This document shows, in pieces, positions 11,960 through 22,268 of a stretch of DNA of 64,000 nucleotides; position 1 is the stretch's first letter, and each line of letters opens with the position of its first letter. Location: the NCBI RefSeq assembly GCF_963924675.1, contig NC_089234.1, forward strand, positions 60,485,153 to 60,549,152. Reading direction: 5' to 3'. This DNA is from Phocoena phocoena (lineage: Eukaryota > Chordata > Mammalia > Artiodactyla > Phocoenidae). A program made the position numbers and the translations under genes. Under the pieces are notes generated by a model. That model had not been told where the DNA came from. It did not search any database and saw nothing but the letters and a program-made list of their open reading frames with translations.

Positions 11960-12140
11960 ATTTAAATTACCAAAGCACCTTGTATTGCTTGTGTCATTAC
12001 CAAAGTCCTCTTTATAGTTATTTTAATAGATTGTAAGCTCCTTAATGACAAGAGCTGTGTTTGCTTAGTTTTTAATTCTTTTAGTGACTAGCATGGTGCC
12101 TGTATACAGTAAGAACTCAAGAAATGTTAATTGGATAGAG
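11960..12140 (+). repeat. L2-like 3' end
   Basis: 'agattgtaagctccttaatg', 'gtgactagcatggtgcctg' and 'agtaagaactcaagaaatg' match the L2/CR1-like 3' end in sense orientation. Confidence 0.5.
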
Positions 12141-12379
12141 CTGAATTAAATTTGGGGAAAAAAAAACAAAGAAAAATCTGGAATTTGCACTTTCTAGGGA
12201 GTCAGTGATCATTCTGCAGTACAACTCCACATCCATAAAGATGGCTCTGGAATGCTTGAGCTTTGTAGCACGTACAGGCCTTTAAACTAAGAGCTCAGAT
12301 TCAAGGCATTAATAATTGGCTTCTGTTTTCAAACACAAAGCACTATCTAAATGATAAAGCTGCTTAAGAGTAATTTATT

Positions 12380-12480
12380 ATTTTTCTCATAGCAACCCTA
12401 TATTATTTTTAATTCACTTAAGAGGATGCAAAGGTATAGAGAAGCTTTGTGACTCATTCATAGTCAACCAGGGAAGGATC
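12380..12480 (-). repeat. MIR fragment, antisense
   Basis: 'catagcaaccctatatt ... gatgcaaaggtatagagaag ... actcattcatagtcaacca' resembles reverse MIR. Confidence 0.45.
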
Positions 12481-12774
12481 AGTGAAGTAAGAATTCAAAG
12501 ACTATAATGTTAGAAATATACTGACATATTGTCAAATGTAGTATCCATGACAGCAGCCTGAAATTTAGTGATTGTTTCTAAGCACCCTTAAGTTGTCTTA
12601 ATAGAACCCCAAAGATTTGTCATTTATGAATTCATGCATACATACCTGCAACAGCTATTCATTGAGCACTGATGATATGTCAATTAGGTATTAACTTGGG
12701 TGCCAGGGTAAGGTGGTGAATAACATGAAGAGCTGGCTTCGTGGAAGTGCACAATAAATTGATAGCAGAGCAGA

Positions 12775-12880
12775 ACTGGCTGCCAGGAGACTTAGATTCC
12801 CATCCCTCTGCCCTGACTGAGCAACTCAGCCTGTCTGTGCTTCGTTTCCTCTTGTGTAAAGTGAGCAGGTTAGACTAGAA
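12775..12880 (+). repeat. MIR fragment
   Basis: 'gagcaactcagcctgtctgt ... tttcctcttgtgtaaagtga' matches the MIR core. Confidence 0.6.
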
Positions 12881-13050
12881 CATTTTAAAGGACTTTAATC
12901 TCTTCAGAGTTCTGAGGGAGAAATCTTAATTTGCCAGAAAGACAAAGCTGGAAACTGGACTCTTTCATTTAGTCAATTTAATTTCCTTCCTCTAGTATTA
13001 CATGCTCCCTGTTTCTCTACAGCTGAGCTCCCTGTCCACTTCTTTTTCTT

Positions 13051-13370
13051 ACTTTTATTTATTTATTTTTGGCTGTGTTGGGTCTTTGTTGCTGTGTGCG
13101 GGCTTTCTCTAGTTGCAGCGAGCAGGGGCCACTCTTTGTTGTGGTGCGTGGGCTTCTCATTGCCGTGGCTTCTCTTGTTGCAGAGCATGGGCTCTAGGTG
13201 CACGGGCTTCAGTAGTTGTGGCTCATGGGCTCTAGAGTGCAGGCTCAGTAGTTGTGGCTCACGGGCTTAGTTGCTCTGCAGCATGTGGGATCTTCCCGGA
13301 CGAGGGATCGAACCTGTGTCCCCTGCATTGGCAGGCGGATTCTTAACCACTGCGCCACCAGGGAAGTCTG
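13051..13370 (-). mobile_element. CHR-type SINE, long form, antisense
   Basis: TTATTTATT tail, 'tgttgggtctttgttgctg', two 'cagtagttgtggctc' units and the reversed tRNA-like head. Perfect 14-bp TSD CACTTCTTTTTCTT (13037-13050, 13371-13384). Confidence 0.95.
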
Positions 13371-13800
13371 CACTTCTTTTTCTTTAATAGGAGAGAGGCA
13401 TCATTCTATTGTGATTTGAAATTGAGGTGCATTTTGCAGTGCTTGGTTATGTTTAGACCTATGTTGTAATATTTTAAAATATTTTAAACTTTATGAGATG
13501 GTGTTAATCAGAAACTTTAGACCCAATAATGTAGGTCTTGGCTTGGAGATCCACATGCACAATTAAGTAAGTTAAACTGCAAAATCAGAGTTACGTGCAT
13601 TGTGAATGTATTTTATTTTCCCCTTAGGAATGTAGGAACAAAGTCATTTTCTTGAATCAGTCCTCTTTCTCCATCCTTACTAGTATCTTATTGGTTAGCC
13701 CTTCTCATTGCTGGTTTAAATACTTGAGAAAAATATTTTATGTCATGGGAAAATATTCAGGGTATATTAAGTGAAATAAGCAGGTTATACAAAAATATTG

Positions 13801-13804
<4 letters not shown>

Positions 13805-13834
<30 letters not shown>

Positions 13835-14022
13835 GGTACGCGGGCCTCTCACTGTTGTGGCCTCTCCCGTTGCGGAGCACAGGCCCCGGACGCGCAGGCT
13901 CAGCGGCCGTGGCTCACGGGCCCAGCCACTCCACAGCATATGGGATCTTACCGGACCGGGGCATGAACCCGTGTCCCCTGCATCTGCAGGTGGACTCTCA
14001 ACCACTGCACCACAAGGGAAGC
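13805..14022 (-). mobile_element. CHR-type SINE, shortened poly-A form, antisense
   Basis: A 28-30 bp poly-T then 'ggtacgcgggcctctcactg' to 'ccacaagggaagccc'. Imperfect TSD AATATTGTCTTT / AATATTCTGTCTTT around 13794 and 14025. Confidence 0.92.
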
Positions 14023-14499
14023 CCAATATTCTGTCTTTAAAATTGATGTTTATCTATCTGTAGTAAAAGACTTAAAAATTATTTAACCCAAAATTAAGTG
14101 CTTATCTATGGATGGTAAGGTTGTTTTCCTTTTTGTCGTTTTCTGCATTTTCCATTTTTTCTATAACAAACATGTATTATTTTTGTAATCAGAAAAAAAG
14201 TTAAGATAACTATGCAAGGAAGCACAGCATCTCTCTTAACTGGCTTCCAAGCCTTTAGTTTTCCCCTGCATATCTTGCTTCTTACAACCCCGTCTTGCTT
14301 TCTTAGGTCTACCAAATAAGACTACAGCCCTGCCTGACACACAGGAGGCTTCACAATCTGGCTTCAGCCTGCCTCCACTTCATTGCTGCCCTTCCCTCTC
14401 CACAGAATTTTTCATGAACCTGGAGTGCGGTGTATTCTTTGATATTCACTCTTTCAGTTGTTCAGGACAAAAATTCTTTTAGAATCACTTTCAACTCCT

Positions 14500-15160
14500 G
14501 ACTGCAGTATATTAGCAAAGCCACCGCCCTCCTCACCACCTCCACTGCTGCCATGCCCACCAGCTTGGGTGTTGCGACAGCCTCTCAGCTGCCTTCCTGC
14601 TTCCGTTCTTGCCTCTACCACTGTGTGTCCTCCACACGGCAGCCAGAGTTTTCCTTTTAAAATGTCAGTTGGATCGTGTCATTCTTCTGCTGAAAACTCT
14701 CCAGAAGCTCACCACCTCACTCAGTAGAAGACAAAGTTATTACAGGGGCCTAAGAACCTTATGTAAGCCCCTGTGACCTGGTCCTCCCTCCTCTCCCACC
14801 TCATCAACTCTCCCCACAGTTTCATTCCATACACTGGCTTCTTACTGTTCCTCCGTCATGCCACAAGCAGGCTGCCTCAGATGACTGTATTTGCTGTTCC
14901 CTTTCTCTGGAATGCCATTCCCTTAGGTCTCTGCTCAAGTGTCACTTTATCAGGGAAGCCTTACCTGATCACCATGTCTAAAATAGTACACTTACTCTCA
15001 ATCCCTTTCTCCTCCCTCTCTTCCATTTTGTTTCCTTCATGGTGCTTAGCACCACCTGATGTCGTATATGTATATTTGTTTGCTATCTGTCTCCTTCCAC
15101 CAGAATGTAAGCTGCTCAAGAGCAGGGACGTGTTCTGCTCATCTTTTGTATGATTTCCAT
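14500..15160 (+). repeat. L2 3'-half, long fragment
   Basis: L2 landmarks run in order: 'cacacggcagccagagtttt', 'cttctgctgaaaactctcca', 'ctttctctggaatgccattc', 'ccagaatgtaagctgctcaa'. The 126-codon ORF in it (14773-15153) is an accident of the repeat. Confidence 0.8.
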
Positions 15161-15419
15161 TCCCACACCAGCCCTTCCTGTCTCCTTTGAGATCTTGTTC
15201 TGTTGATCCCCTCTGTTTCCTAAGGTTTCATCTTCCTTCTCTGCTGGATAGTTTCTTGTTGCCAGTAAGCATTTTCAACTCTTTCTCTTCATTGAAAATA
15301 AACACAAACAACCTGCCTTCAATTCTATACCTAATTACCGAGGCAGTTAGTTTCTTCCCTTCTTTGCAAGTTTCTTGAGTTTATGTGCGTGTATCCCCTT
15401 CCCGTCTGTCTGGCCTCTC

Positions 15420-15965
15420 CCTTGTCCTCTTCAATAAGGCTTCCCTTCGCCAGTGTGCCAGCGAAACTGCTCTGGCAAAGACCTCTAATAATGTTCTGAT
15501 TGTAAGAAATAAGTAAGCATTTTTTGCTCCTTTTCGTACTTTACTTTTTATAGCATTGTACTATACTGATTATTCCTCTTTTCGCACCCCTTGTAATTCT
15601 CTTTTCAGCCTTCCTGAAGTCTTCCTTTTCTTGTTCCTCATCCTTATCGATTGTCCTTACTGGTTCCTTCTCTGCCCCTTACATACGAGTGTCCCATAAA
15701 GGCTCCGTCCTTAGCTCTCTTCTTGCTTGCTCTGATTTCCCCTCACCCTGTGACTGCATCTGTCCCATGCTTTTAACTACTTTTTTTGCACTGATAACTC
15801 CCAGATCTGTGTCTTTTGCCCAGATTTTTCTCTTGAGCTTCAGGCTTGTTATTTCCATCTGTCTCCTGGACATGTCGCACTTGAAATCTGGTGCCACACA
15901 TGAAAAAGTATACACACTATTAACCCTCTCCACCACTCCCCATCTTGGTCAGTGACCCATCTGCT
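15420..15965 (+). repeat. L2 internal (ORF) fragment
   Basis: 'gtgccagcgaaactgctctg', 'ataaaggctccgtccttagc' and 'ctgataactcccagatctgt' belong to the coding part of L2. This lies upstream in the element relative to the copy at 14500-15160, so it is a separate fragment. Confidence 0.6.
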
Positions 15966-16139
15966 CATTTAAGGTGAACTCGTGGGAGTAGCTCTCAGCT
16001 GCTTCCTCTGCTATAACACTGTCGTATCTGAGGGCCCCAACTTCTCTCTCACAAGCTCTTTTGAATCCATTCCCTTGTCTCGGTTCTCACTGCCCCTGTC
16101 ATAGTTTAGATCTTCATCCCTTTCTACTTTATAGCATGG

Positions 16140-16345
16140 TCCTTAAAATTTGTCCTCTGAAGCCAGACTTCATGGGTTCTCATTTTGGATCTATCACTTA
16201 TTAGTTGTGTGACTTTAGTCAAGTTTTATAACTTCTCTGTGCCTCAGTTTCCTCATTGGTAAGGTAGGGATAATAATTTATCGTGAGGATTAAATGATTT
16301 AACAGATACAAAGTGCTTAGAATAGTGTGTGACACATCGTGTTTG
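16140..16345 (+). repeat. MIR, nearly full core
   Basis: 'tatcacttattagttgtgtg', 'cttctctgtgcctcagtttc', 'gtgaggattaaatgatttaa' and 'aaagtgcttagaatagtgtg' follow MIR in order. Confidence 0.85.
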
Positions 16346-16601
16346 TTATTATTTCTACTATTAGTACTTTTAGTACCACATAACTGACCTCAGTACCGCT
16401 GGTCTCTTTCCCCTTCTAAAGCATTTTCCACTGTGCCACACAGTCAGCTTCACAAATGGGTAGCTGACCACATCATTCCCTTTTAAAAGATTTCCATGGC
16501 TTCCCATGGTCTGATCATTTTAGTCCCAGCCCTGTGTTGTTTCTGGAGGTCAATGGTGAGGGTATGGGTATTTATTTTATTATGATTAATTATAGCTTAC
16601 T

Positions 16602-16718
16602 TGCTACTTCCCTGGTGGTCCAGTGGTGAAGACTCCATGCTTCTACTACAGGGGGCACGGGATCGATCCCTGGTCAGGGAATGAAGATCCCACATGCCAT
16701 GTGGCCAAAAAATAAAAC
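16602..16718 (+). mobile_element. CHR-type SINE, short form
   Basis: 'acttccctggtggtccagtg' head and AATAAAACA tail; perfect 14-bp TSD AATTATAGCTTACT (16588-16601, 16719-16732). Confidence 0.94.
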
Positions 16719-17439
16719 AATTATAGCTTACTCATGTTTAAATATTCTTTGGTTAGTAGACAAAATAAAAACAATTAAGATAGAGAAGTTAGAATTATAA
16801 GAAGATTAATTTGGAACTTTGGAGCCTGAAAAACATGAAAGGGAAAAGAATCCTTTGTGCTTCTCACTCAATCTCTAGGGGAAGATAACTCCCTCTTGCT
16901 GCAGCGTATGAGTGCAAGCGGAAAAGGGTTGTTTTGCCCATGTCTAAATGGGTGAAAGATAACTGGGGGGTAGGGGTACCAGAGGCTGCTCTATCCGTGT
17001 GGAGACAGGCATTGAGCAACTCAGCTGCTGCAACCAGAGAGACTGCCCTGTGGCCTCAGGAAAACTCCCACAAATGGGCCACGCAAGGTGGGTTTGGCAC
17101 ACATCTCACATAAAACAGACCCATCCAGCGCTGCTCAAGGAGAAGCTGCTCACTGGGCTACAGTGTTTTACCGCAAGCCATGGCCCAAGAAGCAGTGGAA
17201 GATTCACAAACTCTGCAGATATCTCAGGGCCACTTGCATCTGGGAAAAGAAATGGTATGTGGCACAAAGAGTATTACTAGTATGTACATCTAAAATGTAA
17301 AATCTTAAAAAATGTGAAATCTATTGTTCATTAGTACACTGGCAACGAATGAAAGATTTTGAGGTGGGGAAGTCAAATAGCATGCAGCACAAATCTCAAA
17401 AAAAGCCAAGGGAAAGGTTGAAAGGAACAGGCTGCTTCC

Positions 17440-18180
17440 TGCGCTCATCAGGTGCACTGCTCTGTCATTTGATGCAGACCTCCACATCAGCACCCATGTT
17501 CAGTGAGAACTTCAGGCTCAGGTTGGACATCTGGTCACACTATGTAAAAGCCACAGGCTGAATTTCACCATCAGATGAGTGAGTGGTCACAGAAGATGGC
17601 TGCTTTCTGAGGCCTAGGGCCAAGATCTGCTCCACCACATCCTCGATGGGATAATGACCCCCTCTCAGTGGCGCAACTGGCAAAGTTCTTCAGAATTGAA
17701 GGGGAGATAAAGAGTTTTTCAGACAAACAAAAACTGAAGGAGTTCATTGCCACTAGACCAGCCTTACAAGAAATGTTAAAGAGAGTTCTTTAAGCTGTTG
17801 ATCAAAACACCTGAACAGAGTGAAAACTTCCTGTGCAAGAATTGTTTCTGGTGGAGGTATTGGAATGAACAGCCATCATCAAGATAGAACTCACCCGCTG
17901 CAGAACCGTTAGTGCTTAGAGCCAGCTGGAGTCCATTTGGAGACATCAGTTATGTGGCCTGTGGATTTTCCTATAGTTATCTTCATTGGTACTACACTTC
18001 TGCCTTAGTGAACACTGATGTAGTGGCCAGGGCTGCTGGGATTTTCACAGTGCCTGCTCCTTCCCAGTGAGCAAATGTCTGAGAGTCATGCCAGACCTCA
18101 TTTGATCCTGGCAGAAACACATCAACCACAGTAGCTTTTGGTTCTGTGACTGGATGAACCAATAAAGCACCTTCTTTTAG
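17440..18180 (-). pseudogene. GANC: GANC (neutral alpha-glucosidase C) C-terminal pseudogene
   Basis: Read on the minus strand from about 18173, this encodes ALLVHPVTEPKATVVDVFLP then GSNEVWHDSQTFAHWEG, the C-terminal domain of GANC, a glycoside hydrolase family 31 enzyme. Further on come FYLDDGCSFQYLHQKQFLHR, then DVVEQILALGLRKQPSSVTT, and an end in-line with the GANC C-terminus with a stop at 17465-17467. The order of blocks equals that of the GANC mRNA without introns, as expected for a retrocopy. It is broken: a stop near the 'SKH' segment, frame changes, a premature TAG after 'QPVAFT', and foreign L1M-like DNA at 17683-17792. The catalytic half is missing (5' truncation). I see no clear poly-A tail or TSD, so a duplicated genomic fragment is not excluded. 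Parent assignment is from recognition, not a search. Confidence 0.75.
17683..17792 (+). repeat. L1M 5'-region fragment inside the GANC pseudogene
   Basis: 'gagataaagagtttttcaga', 'aactgaaggagttcattgcc' and 'caagaaatgttaaagagagt' match the L1M segment upstream of ORF2. It separates two GANC-like blocks, so it inserted after the pseudogene formed, or the locus was rearranged. Confidence 0.5.
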
Positions 18181-18524
18181 ACAGCTCTCTGCTGAGCCTG
18201 GCTTCTTGTGTAAGATTTCCAAGATCATAAACTTCCATCTTCCTTCAAAGCCATGCTTAAACCTCCTGTGAAAACCTGGCCCCTCCAAGTATAGTTGATC
18301 ACTCCCTTACACTCACCATGATGCTGTGCAGTTGTTTCCAGGTGTCTTGTTCACACAAAGCTTTGTGCTTCATGATGGTGGGGACTGCAGCCTTATTTAC
18401 TTCCTCTTCTTTTGAGGGCCTTGTACGGTGACTGGCTCAGAGTAGATGCTTCATAAATGTGAATTAGTAATCAGGGTTCAGGAGTTTACTGAGATTTCTG
18501 TACTTCTTTCTTCAATTTCTCCAG

Positions 18525-18649
18525 GCTGCAGGAATTGGTTGATCGAGTACTGGAACGTTTTCAGGCATCTGGACTAATAGTGAAAGAGTGGAATAGTGTG
18601 AAACTCCATGCTACAGTCATGAATACTCTATTCAGGAAAGACCCCAATG
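18525..18649 (+). CDS. ASCC1: ASCC1 internal coding exon carrying the second H-x-T motif
   Basis: The first base completes AGG (Arg) with the previous exon. The frame then gives LQELVDRVLERFQASGLIVK and EWNSVKLHATVMNTLFRKDPN plus one base. HAT at 18607-18615 is the second H-x-T motif of the 2H phosphoesterase-like fold; with HLT in the exon at 116-252 both expected catalytic-type histidines are kept. Acceptor 'tttctccag' ends at 18524; donor GTAAGT starts at 18650. No disruption. The segment before the motif (LVDRVLERFQASGL) looks helical. Same phase chain as the other exons. Confidence 0.96.
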
Positions 18650-18746
18650 GTAAGTGCTTCATAGAACCACAGCACAGTTTGTGATCAACAAGGCCTAATG
18701 ATGTCCCTGGGGTTTGAAGAGAATGGGCTATCAAAGAATCTCTGCT

Positions 18747-18934
18747 GGGCTTCCCTGGTGGCGCAGTGGTTGAGAGTCCGCCTGCCGATGCAGGGGACAC
18801 GAGTTCGTGCCCCGGTCCGGGAAGATCCCACATGCCGCGTAGCGGCTAGGCCCGTGCGCCATGGCCTCTGAGGCTGCGGGAGAGGGAGAGGCCACAACAG
18901 TGAGAGGTCCGCGTACTGCCAAAAAAAAAAAAAA
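18747..18934 (+). mobile_element. CHR-type SINE, shortened poly-A form with internal deletion
   Basis: Typical head and B-box ('gttcgtgccccggtc'), ending in poly-A. It lacks part of the 'cgcgtccggagcctgtgctc' segment found in sister copies. TSD AATCTCTGCT (18737-18746, 18935-18944). Confidence 0.93.
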
Positions 18935-19221
18935 AATCTCTGCTACATCTTCTGTTTTAGATCCATTAGCTTGTTTTGATGAGCCCAGTGGAAGGGGGCA
19001 GGGACATATCTAGCATGGGACTGTAGCATTCCAAATCTTTTATTTCTGTCGCACATAGGGTTGCCAGATATAGCAAATAAACATACAGGATGCCCAAGTA
19101 AATTTCAGGTGGAAAATGAATAATTGTTTTAGTGTAGGTATGTCCCATGAAATACATGGCAGCTTTTTCTTTTTTTTATAAAACAAGAAAGAAGATTAAC
19201 TAGTAAAGGTAAATGTTAGAG

Positions 19222-19444
19222 CAGTGATTCTCAACTAGAGACAGTTTTACCCCCAGAGGACATTTGGATTGTCTGAAGACATTTTTGGTTGTCACAGTTA
19301 GGGGGCTGGGAGTGAGTTGCTACTGGCATCTAATGGGTAGAGGTCAGGGGTTCTGCTTAACCCTCTACAATGCACAGGACAACCCCTCATAACAAAGAAT
19401 TATTCAGCCCCAAATGTCAGTAGCACCAAGGTTGAAAAACCTTG
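19222..19444 (+). mobile_element. MER5A-like hAT-Charlie nonautonomous element
   Basis: Terminal CAGTGATTCTCAAC and ...GTTGAAAAACCTTG inverted repeats; body with 'gacatttggattgtctgaag' and 'ggttgtcacagttagggggc' typical of MER5A. Flanking 8-mers TGTTAGAG (19214-19221) and TGTTAATG (19445-19452) fit a decayed 8-bp hAT TSD. Confidence 0.85.
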
Positions 19445-20283
19445 TGTTAATGTTTTTTTCCCTCATGAATCTAAACCTTCATATAAAAATGCCTGTTTTA
19501 ACCCTTTATTTGCGATAATAATCTACATTTTAATAAGGATTATTTTTCTTCCCATCCTCACCCACCAAGTCAAAGCTGTCTAGCACACATTCAGCATCTA
19601 TCTGATCAGGAGATACAAATTCAAGTTATGTGCAGCTTCTTCTTCAAAGACCTGTTGTTTAAAATATACCAGCACCAAAACTCCATATTCAGGTTTTATT
19701 ATATTTGTTAGGACCCTGACCTTGGTTTTAGAAAGTCTACGTTGGAAGAGGACTACATCAGGACTCCATCAGAACCCATGAACTATTTATAGATTTATAG
19801 TTTAGGACAGTTTTTGTGTCCCTTTTTACCAAAGTACATCTTTTAATTTCTTCAGATATATACCAGAGAACTCAACTGTAAGTTGTTTGGTTTGGTTAGC
19901 GCCATTGTTGGACTAAGAGATATGTAGCTAATCCAATTCTTAGTTCTAGTGTTAACTGTTTTATGATGCTACATTGTATTTTCTTTAAGACTTTTCTAAA
20001 TAAATCAGTGTTTTACCTTTCAGAGCACTGAGATCAAAAAACATTCAAATGACTCAGTCAAAGCCTATGGACTCTGGGTAGTTAGTAGAATCCAAAGCTC
20101 TCTACTTATTCTTGTTCTGATGGAATATATTTCTTTCATTTGGATAGTGGTGTTGCAGAAGACCATTTGGAATTCCAGAAAAAAATTTTTTTATGGAATA
20201 TTTGATATAAATTATAATGTAAGTTATCTAATGGGAACATTTAAAGGAGTTTGTGGTATTTATTTTGTTCTGGACAGTTTTAA

Positions 20284-20560
20284 AAATTTATTTATCTTAA
20301 TTAATTTATTTTTGGCTGCATTGGGTCTTTGTTGCTGCGCGCAGGCTTTCTCTAGTTGTGCCGAGCGGAGGCTACTCTTCGTTGCAGTGCACGGGCTCTA
20401 GGCACATGGGCTTCAGTAGTCGTGGCACGCGGGCTCAGTGGTTGTGGCACACGGGCTTAGTTGCTCCACAGCATGTGGGGTCTTCCCGGACCAGAACTTG
20501 AACCCGTGTCCCCTGCATTGGCAGGTGGATTCTTAACCACTGCGCCACCAGGGGAGCCCC
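20284..20560 (-). mobile_element. CHR-type SINE, long form, antisense
   Basis: 'ggctgcattgggtctttgtt' start, 'cagtagtcgtggcac' units, reversed head at the right. TSD GGACAGTTTTAA (20272-20283) against GGACAGTCAGTTTTAA (20561-20576). Confidence 0.92.
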
Positions 20561-20667
20561 GGACAGTCAGTTTTAATCTTGGAAAACATTGTTAGATCCC
20601 CTGAGGTGGTGTACATTTTAACATCATCATGTAAAGACAGAGGTTCAGAACTCTAATGTACACTCTA

Positions 20668-20837
20668 GGGACTTCCCTGGTGGTCCAGCAGTTAAGACTC
20701 TGTGCTCAATGCAGGGGGCCCGGGTTCGATCCCTGGTCAGGGAACTAGATCCTTCATGTATGCCGCAACTAAGATCCTGTGTGCTGCAACTAAGACCCGG
20801 CACAGCCAAGTTAATTAATTAATTAATTAAAAATAAG
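20668..20837 (+). mobile_element. CHR-type SINE with TTAA-rich tail
   Basis: 'gggacttccctggtggtcca' head, 'ggttcgatccctgg' B-box-like motif, repeated 'aactaagatcc' segments and a (TTAA)n tail. Perfect 10-bp TSD GTACACTCTA (20658-20667, 20838-20847), the right copy of which overlaps the TSD of the adjacent hAT element. Confidence 0.93.
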
Positions 20838-20850
20838 GTACACTCTAATT

Positions 20851-21030
20851 CAGGGGTCCCCAACCCCCAGGGCGCAAAGCAGGAGGTGAGTGGCGGGCAA
20901 GCAAGGGAAGCTTCATCTGCCGCTCCCCATTGGTCTCATTACTGCCTGAACCATTCCCTCCACCCTGGTCTGTGGAAAAATTGTCTTCCATGAAACCAGT
21001 CCCTGGTGCCAAAGAGGTTGGGGACTGCTG
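20851..21030 (+). mobile_element. hAT nonautonomous element (180 bp) with perfect 8-bp TSD
   Basis: Left end CAGGGGTCCCCAACC and right end GGTTGGGGACTGCTG form 15-bp terminal inverted repeats with two mismatches. Perfect 8-bp TSD CTCTAATT (20843-20850, 21031-21038) is diagnostic of hAT transposition. It has no coding capacity. Confidence 0.92.
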
Positions 21031-21064
21031 CTCTAATTCATTGGTTCAGAAGTTACATTGTATC

Positions 21065-21391
21065 TAGCACCATCCAGTAGGACTTTCTATGATGATAGAA
21101 ATATTCCATATCTGTGAAATTCAATATGGTAGCCACTATCCACATGTGGTTATTGAGTACTTGAAGATGGCTGGCTAGTGAGACTGAGAAAGTGAACTTT
21201 TAATTAATTTAAATTTAAATAAGTACTTCCCTGGAGGTCCAGTGGTTAAGACTTCGAGCTCACAATGCAGGGGGCACAGGTTCGATCCCTGGTCAGGGAA
21301 CTAAGATACTGTATGCAGCATGGCATGGCCAAAAACAAAAGAAATTTAAATAATCACATGTGGCTAGTGGCTACTGTTTTGGACAGTGCAG
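21065..21391 (+). mobile_element. Old nonautonomous DNA transposon, split by a SINE
   Basis: 'ccatccagtaggactttcta', 'gtagccactatccacatgtg' and, after the SINE, 'catgtggctagtggctactg ... ggacagtgca' are both ends of a common eutherian DNA element. Exact family not determined. Confidence 0.65.
21223..21341 (+). mobile_element. CHR-type SINE, short form
   Basis: 'acttccctggaggtccagtg' head; perfect 12-bp TSD AAATTTAAATAA (21211-21222, 21342-21353). Inserted in the DNA element at 21065-21391. Confidence 0.93.
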
Positions 21392-22268
21392 TATTTTATT
21401 AGACATGTGATACTATCAGTAATACATTCTGCATCTGTCCTAGTCCTTAAATCTTAGTTCAGAACTCTTACAACTATACCATACCCCATTATTAACTAAC
21501 CTCTTAACATAAAAGAGTTGAATTATATAGGAATCTGTGTCTTATAAATTGTGTGGATCCAGATGTATATTCAGTTGGCACCAGAGCTTCACGAAAGAAA
21601 ATGTTCTGTGTTCACAGTCTAGTTATCCTTTCCTGTTGACATATATTTTAAATATAACAGCTTTAGTGAGATGTAATTCATATACCATATAATTCACCTA
21701 TTTAAAGTATAGTGAGTAATGTAACCATTACCACAGTAAATTTTAGAACATTTTCATCACCCCAAAAAGAAACTCCATAGTTATTGGCAGTGACTCCCCG
21801 TTTTCCCCTTACTCTTCAGTCCTTAGGCACCACCAGTCTAATTTTTGTCCAATGAATTTGCCTTTTTTGCATATTTCATATAAATAGAATCATGCAATGT
21901 GTGATCTTCTGTGACTGACTTCTTTCACTTAGCATAATGTTTATAAGGTTCATCCATGTTATAACATGTATCAAATGTCATTCCTTTTTATTACCAAATA
22001 ATAATCCATTGTATGGACATAACACATTTTATTTATCCATTCATCAACTGATGGACATTTCTGTTGTTTCCACTTTTTGGCTATTATGAATAATGCTGCT
22101 GTGAACATTTATGTATGTGTTTTTGTGTGGGCGTATGTTTTCATTTCTATTAGGTATATACTTAAGTGTGAAATTGCTGCATCATGATATCAGTATGTTT
22201 AACTTTCTGAGGAACTGCCAAACTGTTTTCCAGAGTGGCTGCACCATTTTACATTCCCACAAGCAGTA

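Larger units (their letters stand above)
7180..18524 (+). other. ASCC1: ASCC1 intron (11.3 kb)
   Basis: GT-AG intron (GTATGT at 7180; 'tttctccag' ending at 18524). It holds six CHR SINEs, much L2 and MIR, an L1M 5'-region fragment and a GANC-like pseudogene, listed separately. Stretches 8290-9390 and 10830-11390 show no clear repeat to me beyond a faint L2/L1-like flavour. 16740-17430 has no assignment. Confidence 0.9.

Noticed and set aside
14773..15153. 126-codon ORF
   Set aside because: It lies in the 3' part of an L2 element, out of any known L2 coding frame.
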